From: Betaproteobacteria bacterium
GTDB taxonomy: Bacteria > Pseudomonadota > Gammaproteobacteria > Burkholderiales > Eutrophovitaceae
Assembly (NCBI GenBank): GCA_020346185.1
Contig: CP070775.1
Location: 2,056,988 to 2,101,019 of the forward strand
Direction: 5' to 3'
DNA length: 44,032 bases
Below the pieces are notes generated by a model that made no database searches, had not been told where the DNA came from, and was given only the letters and a program-made list of their open reading frames with translations. Position 1 is the stretch's first letter. Every line of letters begins with the position of its first letter. The position numbers and the translations under genes were made by a program. Of the stretch, positions 36,043-44,032 are shown piece by piece.

Positions 36043-37301
36043 TCCTCGGCGTCGAGGCCGTGCAGGCGCGCCAGTGCGTTCAGCAACTGCCTGCGTTCGT
36101 TCGCATCAACCTGCTTGAGTGTGCTGGTTGGCGTATGCAGGAACTTGTTTGTCAGAGCGCGCGAGAGTTTCTCCATAACCTGCTTCGGGTCATCACCGCG
36201 CTCGATAGCGGCGATGGCGCGCTCGATTTCGTGCCTGCGCGTGCACTCAGCCTGCTCCCTGAGTGCGCGTATCGTCGGGATAACTTCCCTTGATTCCAGC
36301 CAGTGCATGAAGGTACTGACACCAACGAGGATGATCGCCTCCGCCTGCTCAACCGCCGCCAGTCGAGAATCCATGCCTTCCTGCACGGTCTTGCCAAGGT
36401 CATCGACGGTGTACAGAAATACATCGTCAAGATCGGCAGCCTCGGCCTCAATGTCCCGCGGCACGGCGAGATCGATCATCAGTGCCGGTCGATGCCGCCG
36501 CTTCTTCACGCTGCGCTCAATCATGCCTTTGCCCAAGATCGGTAACGGGCTCGCCGTGCAGGAAATGACGATATCAAATGACGGCAGCCGGTCCGGCAGG
36601 TCGTTGAGTGCAATCGTTTCAGCGCCGAAATGCTCCGCCAGCTCGGCTGCCCGCTCTGTCGTGCGATTCGCAAAACTGATGGCGCGCGGTTTGTTCGCAC
36701 TGAAGTGAGTCGCGCACAGTTCGATCATTTCGCCCGCGCCAATAAACAGAACCTTCTGATCGCCGATCGAGGGGAAGATCCGTTCCGCCAGTCTTACCGC
36801 AGCCGCGGCCATTGAGATCGAGTTCGATCCAATGTCGGTTCTGGTGCGCACGTCCTTGGCGACCGAGAAACTGGATTGAAACAGCTTGTGCAACACGCTG
36901 CCGAGCGTGCCCGCTTTCTCGGCGCTACGAACCGCGTCCTTCAACTGCCCGAGAATCTGCGGCTCCCCCAGCACCATCGAGTCGAGGCCACTGGCCACGC
37001 GGAAAGCGTGATCCACGGCACGCGACTCAGGCAGTCGATAGATGAACGGTTCCAGTTTGGCTGTGTCGAGATGATGAAAGCGCGCCAGCCAGTCGATCGC
37101 CCGGCGCGGCTGACTCGTACTGCAATAGATCTCGGTACGGTTGCAGGTAGACACAATAGCGGCTTCGCGAACGGGCTCGTGGTCAATCAAGTCCCGCAAC
37201 GCTTCGTCGAGCCGGGCCGGCTCAAACGCCACCTGCTCACGAACATCGAGCGGCGCCGTGTTGTGGTTGATCCCGAAGGCAAAAAGCTGCGCTATCGACA
37301 A
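36039..37301 (-). CDS. hemA: Glutamyl-tRNA reductase
   Basis: The first enzyme of the C5 heme pathway, reducing glutamyl-tRNA to glutamate-1-semialdehyde. It has [14 protein letters not shown], the catalytic cysteine C53 in [26 protein letters not shown] and [13 protein letters not shown] for NADPH. The start is uncertain: the open frame begins at TTG 37331, but a TATAAT box ends only 8 nt before that codon. TTG 37301 instead gives 420 residues (E. coli 418). No good ribosome site is seen at either. It heads the hemA-prfA-prmC operon. Confidence 0.94.
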   Translation of the reverse strand: MSIAQLFAFGINHNTAPLDVREQVAFEPARLDEALRDLIDHEPVREAAIVSTCNRTEIYCSTSQPRRAIDWLARFHHLDTAKLEPFIYRLPESRAVDHAFRVASGLDSMVLGEPQILGQLKDAVRSAEKAGTLGSVLHKLFQSSFSVAKDVRTRTDIGSNSISMAAAAVRLAERIFPSIGDQKVLFIGAGEMIELCATHFSANKPRAISFANRTTERAAELAEHFGAETIALNDLPDRLPSFDIVISCTASPLPILGKGMIERSVKKRRHRPALMIDLAVPRDIEAEAADLDDVFLYTVDDLGKTVQEGMDSRLAAVEQAEAIILVGVSTFMHWLESREVIPTIRALREQAECTRRHEIERAIAAIERGDDPKQVMEKLSRALTNKFLHTPTSTLKQVDANERRQLLNALARLHGLDAEE

Positions 37302-37338
37302 GGGACTAAAGAATGCGGTGGCCGTATGCAAGTACGTA

Positions 37339-37361
37339 ATTATAGGTCAGAAATCTCTGTC
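37339..37361 (-). promoter_or_regulatory. Candidate hemA promoter
   Basis: On the minus strand a perfect TATAAT (37344-37339) lies just upstream of hemA, with a perfect TTGACA preceding it. The spacer is only about 13 nt, shorter than the usual 16-18, so the -35 match may be fortuitous or an activator may be needed. The -10 position supports the downstream TTG at 37301 as hemA start. Confidence 0.4.
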
Positions 37362-37912
37362 AAACGGATTCGGTCAGGATCCCAAAACGGCATCTGGCGA
37401 GGTAGCCGCGGACACCACGTTATTAGTAAGTTTGCCAAAACGCGACTGGGACCAGCAGTCGCCTCGGGGAGAGGCAGACTCGGCTCGCCAGCCCGTACTC
37501 GATATGCTCGATGCCAACCCAGAGATAAATCAGCCGGTGACCTCAGGCGCAAAGGCCGGCCGCGACTGCGTGCTACTGACATTGGCGATCCGAGATGGCG
37601 CAACCTGCGAATTCGCGATCGACAAGGCCAAATACGACCCTTATCAAGCTGCTCGGGATGATAGGGCAGCGTAACGGGGAAACTGTTCGGCTATTGCTTG
37701 ACCGGATGGAAGGACACCAGATGCACTAGATCGCGTCCAGTGATCAATTTCGATAGGGTCGACAACAATCCCTGCCTGCGCCTGACTGTTTCAATGAGTA
37801 TCGCCCTGCATTCTGGAGGTGACAGGTTTGAGCTTGCCAGTTGCCCGATCACTTGGTGTGGATAGGTGTGGATACGCAAGTTGGTCATTGACCAGACGAG
37901 GCTCTCGAGAAC
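37345..37912. other. Stretch of ~570 bp with no recognised gene, between hemA and the BCCT gene
   Basis: Open frames on plus (37141-37674, overlapping hemA antisense) and minus (37691-37888, 65 codons) match no family known to me. In relatives this site often holds an outer-membrane lipoprotein or TPR gene divergent from hemA, none of which I can find here. Confidence 0.5.
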
Positions 37913-39400
37913 ATGTGGAAAAATCTGACCATGATAGTGGGTGTCGCAATGACACTCTCGGTCGCACTATGGGGTTTGATCGACACGCATGGGCTTGGCG
38001 TCTTTGCCAGGCGCTACGCAGAGATTGCATTTCTGACGCGGGGGTGGTTCATCATGGTATTGATGACGGCAATCCTGTTCATTGTGGCGTTTCTGATGCT
38101 GTCCGGTTACGGAAAACTCAGACTGGGGCGCGATGACGAGAAACCGGAATTTTCCAACGTCACGTGGATCACCATGATGTTTGCGGCGGGCATGGGTGTG
38201 GGGCTGTTGTATTGGAGTGCAGCGGAGCCGCTTACGCACTTCGCTGTGGCGAGCGACTACGCGCCAGAAGCGACCGCCGCAAGGCAAGCGTTGTTTATTA
38301 CCAATTTTCACTGGGGTGTGCATGCGTGGGCGATGTTTGGCCTCACTGGCCTGGTGATCGCCTATTTCTCTTTCTGCCGTGGCGCGCCGCAACTGCTCAG
38401 TAGCCCGCTGACGGTGACGTTCGGCAACAAAATGTGGACCCGTTGACCGGGCAACCTTGTGAATGTGCTGGCCATCTATGCGGTGGCCATCGGTGTCGCC
38501 GGCACCATTGGCATGGGCGTGTTCTAGATCCAGAACGGCATCAACGTCATGCGCGGCGGCGAGTCATCGGGAATGGGTCTGACGACCGCCTTGTTCGTGC
38601 TGTTGTGTATCGGCTTCCTGATGCCGCTGACCGTCAACGTGGAAAAAGGTATGGGGCGGATATCGAACATCGCTTTCGGAATCGCGCTGTTTCTGGTGCT
38701 GTTCGTCTTGCTGTCTGGGCCCACGTACTACATCATGAGCGTCCTGGTGGATGCGTTCGGCGCCTATCTGGGTGGCGTAATTCATCAGGGCTTCAGAACC
38801 TACGCCCTGGCCGACGAGAACCTGCGCAGCTGGTTTGAAGACTGGACCCTGACCTATATGGTTTGGTGGATCTCGTGGGCGCCTTTTGTCGGGGTGTTCA
38901 TTGCGCGAATTTCTCGCGAACGAACGATCCGGGAGTACCTACTGGCAGTGACGTTGCTGCCCGCCTTGTTCTCAATATTCTGGTACGGCGTTTTCGGCGG
39001 TATTGCGTTCTATGAAACGCTGGAAGGCAAACGAAACCTGTTAGAGGCGGTTACAGGCAACATCGACAGCGTTACTTTCGTGCTACTCGACAAGTTACCG
39101 CTCTCGCCGCTGACGCAGACTGCAGTGGTCGTGTCCGGGTTTCTTTTCATTATCACGAGCGTGGTGAGCGCATCTCTGGTGCTCGCCATGTTCACCGAAC
39201 GGGGCAACCCGGACCCAAGCGTGCGTAATAAGCTGGTGTGGGGTTTGATCGTTGCCGCACTGGGTTTGACCATGATTCTGGCCGGTGATATCGAGGTAGT
39301 ACGGCGCATTATCGTGATGGCTGCCTTGCCGTTTGTGTTAATCCTGCCGCTTCTGTTTGTCAGTTTGCTGAAGGCCCTGAGGAGCGAGAAAACAGAATGA
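37913..39400 (+). pseudogene. BCCT-family (betaine/choline/carnitine) transporter gene with two in-frame stop codons
   Basis: The frame encodes a 495-codon BCCT transporter: WSAAEPLTHF, NFHWGVHAWAMFG in the first part, and WWISWAPFVGVFIARISRERTIREYL with LLPALFSIFWYGVFGG in the second. These symporters import betaine, choline or related osmolytes. Codon 178 is TGA (38444-38446) and codon 205 is TAG (38525-38527). Both lie in the same frame, and the sequence between and after remains BCCT-like, including TIGMGVF-stop-IQNGI where the family has Q. No frameshift or deletion is seen, so the lesions are recent, or are sequencing errors. A short coupled gene follows. As it stands only a 177-residue fragment would be made. 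Confidence 0.88.
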
Positions 39401-39501
39401 GCACCACTCTCTGGATCGTCGAGACCGCCGCCAACGTATTTCTGTTTGCCTACATCGGCTTACTGCTGTGGCTTTACTTTTGCTCGGAAGACGGCAACTG
39501 A
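39397..39501 (+). CDS. 34-residue single-helix membrane peptide coupled to the BCCT gene
   Basis: ATG at 39397 overlaps the BCCT stop by 4 bp (ATGA). The peptide starts MSTTLWIVETAANVFLFAY, continues as one hydrophobic helix (about residues 13-28) and ends in acidic CSEDGN. Such size and coupling suggest an accessory or regulatory peptide of the transporter. I do not know a named family for it, and its upkeep beside a broken transporter gene is notable. A large hairpin follows 34 bp downstream. Confidence 0.55.
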   Translation: MSTTLWIVETAANVFLFAYIGLLLWLYFCSEDGN

Positions 39502-39535
39502 GCTGCTAGTTGAGCCGAATCGAAAGCACAGAAAC

Positions 39536-39575
39536 GAGGGGCGGTCGTACAGAATCTCTGTCGGACCGGCCCCTC
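39536..39575 (+). terminator. Large hairpin after the BCCT unit
   Basis: GAGGGGC (39536-39542) pairs with GCCCCTC at the right end, continued by GGTC/GACC and ACAGA/TCTGT with a small bulge and internal mismatch. The result is a long stable stem closing 40 nt. There is no T-run directly after it on plus, but it sits between two converging units. A second dyad, GGTTGAT/ATCAACC, at 39580-39596 may serve the minus-strand gene. Probably a bidirectional termination region. Confidence 0.55.
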
Positions 39576-39603
39576 GCATGGTTGATCGGATCAACCGAAC
39601 AAC

Positions 39604-39846
39604 TTAGTTATGCGTGACCGAGTTGATGTCGCCGAAGCGGTAGTTGCCTGCCGACTGTGCGAACGGCTTGGCTTCGCTACGCGGGTTCATCGCATTGCGG
39701 TCACTCCACTTCGGCTCACTGATTTGGCCGACCTTCAACTCCTGGCCGGCTTGCGAGCCATGCGTGACGCTTGAAATGTCGCTAACGGCGGCAACGGCGT
39801 TGAGCGACAGACCGAAAAGAGCAGCAGCGATAATGGTTTTGATCAT
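39604..39846 (-). CDS. Small secreted protein with a repeated DIxSVTH motif
   Basis: An 80-residue protein with a clear signal peptide (MIKTIIAAALFGLSLNAVAA, cleavage near residue 20) and a polar mature part of about 60 residues without cysteines. The mature chain begins with DISSVTHG (23-30) and ends with DINSVTHN (73-80), an internal repeat flanking a QISEPKWSDRNAMNPRSEAKP centre. The start at 39846 has a strong AGGAGA site; the upstream extension lacks one. No family is recognised. It is probably periplasmic, with unknown function. Confidence 0.7.
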   Translation of the reverse strand: MIKTIIAAALFGLSLNAVAAVSDISSVTHGSQAGQELKVGQISEPKWSDRNAMNPRSEAKPFAQSAGNYRFGDINSVTHN

Positions 39847-40149
39847 GGTGGTATCTCCTGAAAAATAAAGTAAAGGGTCAGTAATCATCTCGCGTGAATC
39901 ATTAACCGTGCGAGTGGTTACAGATTAACGGTCAGGCGCTTGTAAAGCTGCGAAGCATGACGCAGCAAGAATGTGCGGAAATACCCTTGGCTCGAAAGCG
40001 TTACGAGCTCTGGCGCGGGTTCATGGCTGCCATGCTCAAATTCCTGATACGGCCACGAATGAGGCCTAAGCTCACTACCGCCAAGCGGCAGGACGGGTAG
40101 ATTGCTCTGTTAACCTATGCCCTTGTGCGGCGGCTGAACTGCGATTTGT
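39847..40149. other. Intergenic stretch of ~300 bp
   Basis: No gene is recognised. It holds the ribosome site of the small secreted protein and presumably its promoter; no consensus promoter stood out. Confidence 0.5.
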
Positions 40150-40536
40150 TTACCTTGGTGCAGTGGCGTCGTTTTCTGACTCGGAGCAGAGCTCTTTCTG
40201 GGCCGCCCAATGAGTGTAGCCATAGGCGCATAATGCGGCTCCCAGTGCGTTGGCCAACCAATCCCCAACGGACGCATCGCGACCGGCAATCATTGACTGA
40301 TTCCACTCATCTGCCAGTCCGACCAACAGCACAATCGCGACCGATAACCACAGCCAGCGCGGGCCAGTTGCATACAACAGGAGGAGAGTCATCAGACCGT
40401 AGTACGAGAAGTGCGCGAGCTTGTCGAGGGGCGGGGGAAACAGCCGAACGACGGCCGCTGTTTCCGCACCAGCGAATACGCAAAACATCATCGCTGCTGC
40501 TAAGCAAACAATGCTAAGAAAGCGTGATTCGAACAA
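40150..40536 (-). CDS. VanZ-like family membrane protein
   Basis: About 128 residues with three to four hydrophobic helices. The conserved VanZ-like motifs are DKLAHFSYYGLM and ADEWNQSMIAGRDASVGDWLANALGA. The start is uncertain: TTG at 40536 gives the complete first helix, whereas the ATG pair about 45 bp downstream would shorten it. Family members occur next to polysaccharide or exosortase genes, and most have no known function; the link to teicoplanin resistance applies only to VanZ itself. It stands alone here. Confidence 0.8.
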   Translation of the reverse strand: MFESRFLSIVCLAAAMMFCVFAGAETAAVVRLFPPPLDKLAHFSYYGLMTLLLLYATGPRWLWLSVAIVLLVGLADEWNQSMIAGRDASVGDWLANALGAALCAYGYTHWAAQKELCSESENDATAPR

Positions 40537-40764
40537 CGTACGAAGACCTCAACTCTCAGACTGCGTGGCTGCAACCGTATACAACGATCACACGCCCGCG
40601 TTTCCGGCAGCTATTTAAAACACTACTCATCTTTATAGCTAGCTTCCTTGATGTCAGCCGCCAATCGAGTACGTCTGTGGCAGAACAATAATCCTGTGTC
40701 CCCGTTGGGATGGCCTCGTTATGAAACTACTTTCCCGAAGTGGTGTACTCCGTTTGCTATGCGA

Positions 40765-40905
40765 TCAGGGCAGCAACAGTTGCTGCAGTCTGTCAGTGGC
40801 ACCAGTCAGGACAAGAGCTATCAGTAGCGCTGCTAGAGCAATTACGACGAGATACACCGTTGAAGCATTGGCGTACGTGGCTGAATTTGTGCTGATACCC
40901 ATCAT
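40765..40905 (-). CDS. 46-residue putative membrane protein
   Basis: On the minus strand ATG at 40905 is preceded by a strong GAGGGG ribosome site 4-5 nt away. The peptide has a short polar start (MMGISTNSATYANAS) and one long hydrophobic helix (about residues 16-35), ending in DRLQQLLLP. No family is recognised. The strong ribosome site together with a clean single-helix profile supports a real small gene, but no conservation can be tested here. Confidence 0.45.
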   Translation of the reverse strand: MMGISTNSATYANASTVYLVVIALAALLIALVLTGATDRLQQLLLP

Positions 40906-41510
40906 GGCCCCCCTCAATCAGGTTTGCGTTGAGCACTGAGTTGACATGTCTGGGGTTGCAATAAACGTGCGTCAGCCATGTGGTTTGCGTCTGCGCGAAG
41001 CACATCGCCCGACATGGCCTGTGCCCAGATACGGCATCCGCATCAAGCAACTGAAAGAATAGAATATTTCATTCTACCTTTTGAGAGCGTGTCCGCTCAC
41101 GGTGTGATGGTATGAAACAACTGCAAGATGAGCCGAGAAGGACATCGGGTTGAACTGTTGAATCTCAAGCAACGAACTGTCGAGTGACCGTCGCTATCGG
41201 TTGGCCGCTGGCGCCTTCGTAGGCGGAGGTGTGTGCAGGCGTTAAAGAATAGTTGGCGAACAGGACACGCTAGCAACAGAAGAGCAGGCTCAGTGAACGG
41301 TTGGCGTGAACTTTCCCGCCCGGGCTCGTCAACGCTCGCTGGCGTTCGGTCTTTCAGCAAGGGCTAGAATGCCAACGTAATACAAATCGCCAGCATCTGT
41401 TGGATAATTACCACAATTATGACGACACTCGGGTCGTCTAACACCAGTTGGCCGCGTATCGGGCCATCGGCTCGCGGTTCAAGTTGACCAATCTCTGAGG
41501 AGGGCAGTTC
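40906..41510. other. Stretch of ~600 bp with no recognised gene
   Basis: This lies between the 46-residue ORF and the methyltransferase. The frames present (minus 41097-41360, minus 41364-41600) show no similarity I recognise, and the base composition is more even than in the genes around it. It may be degraded accessory DNA. It should also contain the methyltransferase promoter. Confidence 0.45.
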
Positions 41511-42320
41511 ATGTCTGGTCTGAAAACACATTATGCGGCCTTCGACATCGAAGCCCGAATCCTCGCGGGCATCCGCGCAGCCGGACTGAATCCGGAACAA
41601 CGCTTGTCAGCGGAGGAACTGGGTGCACTCGACCATTTCCATACCGGCGGCCTTCGAGCCTCACACGAATTGTTGGCGATAACACCAATTGAAGCTGGGG
41701 ATCGGGTTATTGATGTTGGCGCTGGGTTGGCCGGTTCCGCCAGAATGCTCGCGTCCCAAATTGGCTGCCGCGTCGAGTGTATAGAAATGTCTGCCGACTA
41801 CTGCACCGGCGCAAGGCTGCTAAACCGGTTGACCGGCCTTGAGGACCGAATAAAGGTGCACGAGGGCAGTGCCCTCGACTTGCCCTTTATCGAAAGTTCG
41901 TTTGATGTTGCCTGGATGCAGAACGTCGGCATGAACATCGCGGATAAGCAAACGCTCTACGCGGAGATTGCCCGGGTGCTGAAGCCCGGTGGCCTTTTCG
42001 CCTTCCAGGAAATGGCTGCCGGCACGGCGGCGACGTCCTACTTCCCGCTGCCATGGGCAACCGAACCAACCGACAGCTTCCTCATCTCTGCCGAGGAGAT
42101 GCGATCGCTTCTGGGCACATGCGGGTTCAGCACCGAGCTATTCGAGGATACCAGCAACACGCATTTGAGCAGAACTAGCGCCCATGCCAACCCCGCCGCG
42201 CCGGGACAACTGGGCCTCGCAGTATTCGTCAATAACCTCGCAGAAAAAGCAGCAAACGCGCGGCGTAGTCTTGAGGAAGGCCAGGTCCGGCTTGTCCGAG
42301 GTGTCTGCCGGTTGAACTAG
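41511..42320 (+). CDS. Class I SAM-dependent methyltransferase
   Basis: A 269-residue methyltransferase with motif I VIDVGAGLAGSARMLA and ALDLPFIESSFDVAW. IARVLKPGGLFAFQEM is typical of small-molecule methyltransferases, and the HFHTGGLRASHEL segment before motif I is found in glycine/sarcosine or dimethylglycine methyltransferase-like proteins. The substrate is not determinable. A strong GAGGAGGG ribosome site precedes the ATG. It is followed 130 bp later by the insertion sequence; the reading frame ends naturally and is not truncated by it. Confidence 0.85.
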   Translation: MSGLKTHYAAFDIEARILAGIRAAGLNPEQRLSAEELGALDHFHTGGLRASHELLAITPIEAGDRVIDVGAGLAGSARMLASQIGCRVECIEMSADYCTGARLLNRLTGLEDRIKVHEGSALDLPFIESSFDVAWMQNVGMNIADKQTLYAEIARVLKPGGLFAFQEMAAGTAATSYFPLPWATEPTDSFLISAEEMRSLLGTCGFSTELFEDTSNTHLSRTSAHANPAAPGQLGLAVFVNNLAEKAANARRSLEEGQVRLVRGVCRLN

Positions 42321-42451
42321 GTTACTACTACACGGCAAGCGCAGAATGACTTCGCCAGCCTGACGGTGTTGGCGCTGGCCAGCATCGCACTCATGGCGCA
42401 CGCCCAGGTCGCCCCGGCGCGGCGGCGCGAGGCTGTGAGTCATGCGTAGGC

Positions 42452-44032
42452 CTATTCTGTTGAAAAACGCCGGAACCGCGAAGCGTTGAGCAAGTCTGAA
42501 GAGCTGACTCGGTAATCGGAGACTGTCAGCATGATGGGTCGGCAGGGTAGCAATCAAGCGCCGCTGTTTTATTCCTTCAGTCTCGAAGATCACGTTCCCG
42601 CCGATCATCTGCTTCGAGGCATCGACCACTTCCTCGATCTCAATGAGCTGCACCAGCACCTCGCGCCCCACTACAGCAACACCGGGCGCCCATCGATCGA
42701 TCCGGCGCTGATGATACGCATGCTCGTCATCGGCTACTGCTTTGGTATTCGTTCCGAGCGGCGACTTTGCGAAGAAGTGCACCTGAACCTGGCCTATCGC
42801 TGGTTTTGCCGACTGGGACTAGAGGACAAGATCCCGGATCACTCGACGTTCTCTAAGAATCGTCACGGGCGCTTTCGGCACAGCGACACCTTTCGCCACG
42901 TCTTCGAGACTGTGCTGCGTCGATGCATGACTGAGGGTCTGGTCGGTGGCGAAGGATTCGCCATCGATGCCAGTGTGATCAGAGCGGATGCGAACCGTGC
43001 GCGCGGCGTGCCTGGCGGTGAAGCGGCGCAGTGGAAAAGCCACCAGAATAGTTCACGCGCCGTGCGCGAGTATGTCGATGCCCTGGAGCTCGCCAACCCG
43101 CCCGAAGTCCCACCGAAATCGGTGTCGCTGACCGACCCGGGCGCACGCTACACCGCCGCACCCGGTGGCCCGGCCTTCTACGCCTACTCCACCAACTATT
43201 TGGTCGATGTCGACGCTGGCATCGTTGTCGATGTCGAAGCCACACCCGCGTTGCGCACCGATGAGGTCAATGCCACGCGGACCATGATCGAGCGCGTAGA
43301 GCAGCGCTTCGAGATGAAGCCGGGCAGACTGATCGGCGACATGGCCTACGGTGCGGCAGCGTTACTGGGCTGGATGGTCGACGATAAAGCGATCGAACCA
43401 CATGTACCTGTGTGGGACAAAACGCAACGCAAAGACGAAACCCTGTCCAGTACCGACTTCCATTGGGACGAACAAGCCGGCGAATACCGCTGCCCGCAGG
43501 GCCATGCGTTGCGCAGCCAATGGCGCACATTGAAGAACCTGCGGTCCCACATCACCAAGGCCGGCACGATCATCTATCGGTCCAGCCAAGCAGATTGCGC
43601 GAGTTGCCCGATGAAGGCTCGCTGCTGTCCAAACACAGCGATTCGCAAGATCACGCGCAGCGTGCATGAATCTGCGCGCGAAGTCGCTCGCACCATCGCC
43701 AAGACCGCGGCTTACAGGCAATCGCGCAAAGACCGAAAGAAAGTGGAGATATTGTTCGCGCACCTCAAGCGGATCATGAAACTGGATCGATTGCGATTGC
43801 GCGGGCTCAGTGGTGCCAATGACGAGTTCCTGATGGCAGCCACCGTGCAAAACCTCAGACGAATGGCGAAGTGGCTCGCACCCGATACACAAAATGGCGG
43901 ATTATTGCCCGCATAGGAGCAAACAAGGCGGTGAGACTCAACAAAAACAGTCGCAATACCGATCGAATTTCGTTACAGCTTTGCAGTAACCGCAACCTTC
44001 CATTCCAAAAGCCGAGTTTTTCAACAGAATAG
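42452..44032. mobile_element. IS1182-type insertion sequence with 17-bp perfect terminal inverted repeats
   Basis: The left end CTATTCTGTTGAAAAAC at 42452-42468 is repeated in inverted form at 44016-44032, giving an element of about 1.58 kb with one transposase gene between. The right repeat stops at the last base of the window, so the target duplication cannot be checked and the true end could be a little further. The window edge falling at an IS end suggests a contig or repeat-boundary break. Confidence 0.9.
42531..43916 (+). CDS. IS1182-family transposase
   Basis: A 461-residue DDE transposase, full length. The N-terminal DUF772-type domain shows SLEDHVPADHLLRGID, and IGYCFGIRSERRLCEEV and DHSTFSKNRHGRF follow. 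The likely catalytic acids are D in GFAIDASVIRADAN, D in LIGDMAYGAA and E in KKVEILFAHLKRI. A Cys-rich patch (CASCPMKARCCP) precedes the last segment, as is usual for this group. No frameshift is seen, so it is potentially active. It starts 79 bp inside the left inverted repeat. Confidence 0.94.
   Translation: MMGRQGSNQAPLFYSFSLEDHVPADHLLRGIDHFLDLNELHQHLAPHYSNTGRPSIDPALMIRMLVIGYCFGIRSERRLCEEVHLNLAYRWFCRLGLEDKIPDHSTFSKNRHGRFRHSDTFRHVFETVLRRCMTEGLVGGEGFAIDASVIRADANRARGVPGGEAAQWKSHQNSSRAVREYVDALELANPPEVPPKSVSLTDPGARYTAAPGGPAFYAYSTNYLVDVDAGIVVDVEATPALRTDEVNATRTMIERVEQRFEMKPGRLIGDMAYGAAALLGWMVDDKAIEPHVPVWDKTQRKDETLSSTDFHWDEQAGEYRCPQGHALRSQWRTLKNLRSHITKAGTIIYRSSQADCASCPMKARCCPNTAIRKITRSVHESAREVARTIAKTAAYRQSRKDRKKVEILFAHLKRIMKLDRLRLRGLSGANDEFLMAATVQNLRRMAKWLAPDTQNGGLLPA

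Noticed and set aside
9547-39400. Genome-wide recoding of TAG as an amino acid
   Set aside because: RF1 is intact in the window and several complete conserved genes end naturally in TAG, so wholesale recoding does not fit.
1-44032. CRISPR array, tRNA or rRNA genes
   Set aside because: No regularly spaced repeats with unique spacers and no tRNA or rRNA sequence could be recognised by eye; the only tandem repeat found is coding (1-192).

Overview
This 44-kb window is chromosomal DNA (G+C roughly 55-57% by eye) from a gammaproteobacterium. Two conserved gene neighbourhoods support this: argH / algZ-algR-hemC-hemD-hemX-hemY (the pseudomonad-type order, with argH divergent) and hemA-prfA-prmC-grxD. 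I cannot name the genus. No rRNA, tRNA or CRISPR array was recognised.

Layout. (1) 1-1466, minus: a PP2C phosphatase and an FHA protein cut by the window edge; the FHA tail carries 32-residue tandem repeats. (2) 2262-14402, minus: about 12 kb of closely packed genes: NAD-epimerase-like, cutA, a stand-alone DsbD alpha domain, a TlpA-like thioredoxin, aroQ, accB, accC (interrupted by one in-frame TAG), prmA, a zinc-ribbon membrane protein, then gcvT-gcvH-gcvPA-tpx-gcvPB (glycine cleavage with a thiol peroxidase inserted) and dgkA. (3) 14472-18285: a 2Fe-2S/FAD reductase (plus) converging on ppc. (4) 18327-24984, minus: heme genes hemC-D-X-Y behind the algZ/algR two-component pair; argH and a fructosamine-kinase-like gene run the other way. 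(5) 27648-30436, plus: a branched-chain-type ABC importer in decay, with an intact binding protein but wrecked permease and ATPase genes. (6) 30526-33584: dsbB, a Ser/Thr kinase, and a three-gene nitrile hydratase / thiocyanate hydrolase family enzyme with a cobalt-type CTLCSC motif and a split beta chain. (7) 33654-37301, minus: grxD, prmC, prfA, hemA. (8) 37913-42320: a BCCT transporter gene with two in-frame stops and a coupled 34-residue membrane peptide, a small secreted protein, a VanZ-like protein, a tiny membrane protein and a methyltransferase. (9) 42452-44032: a complete IS1182-type insertion sequence ending exactly at the window edge.

How it fits together. The core genes serve heme synthesis (hemA, C, D), fatty acid synthesis (accB, accC), one-carbon metabolism (gcv), translation (prfA, prmC, prmA) and redox control (tpx, grxD, dsbB, TlpA, DsbD alpha). 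Overlaid on this are signs of genome decay: nonsense codons without frameshifts in accC and the BCCT gene, a collapsed liv cluster, DsbD reduced to one domain, several 300-800 bp stretches without recognisable genes, and an insertion sequence. The most interesting items are the nonsense codon in the normally essential accC, the lone DsbD alpha domain, and the split nitrile hydratase-like enzyme next to a protein kinase.
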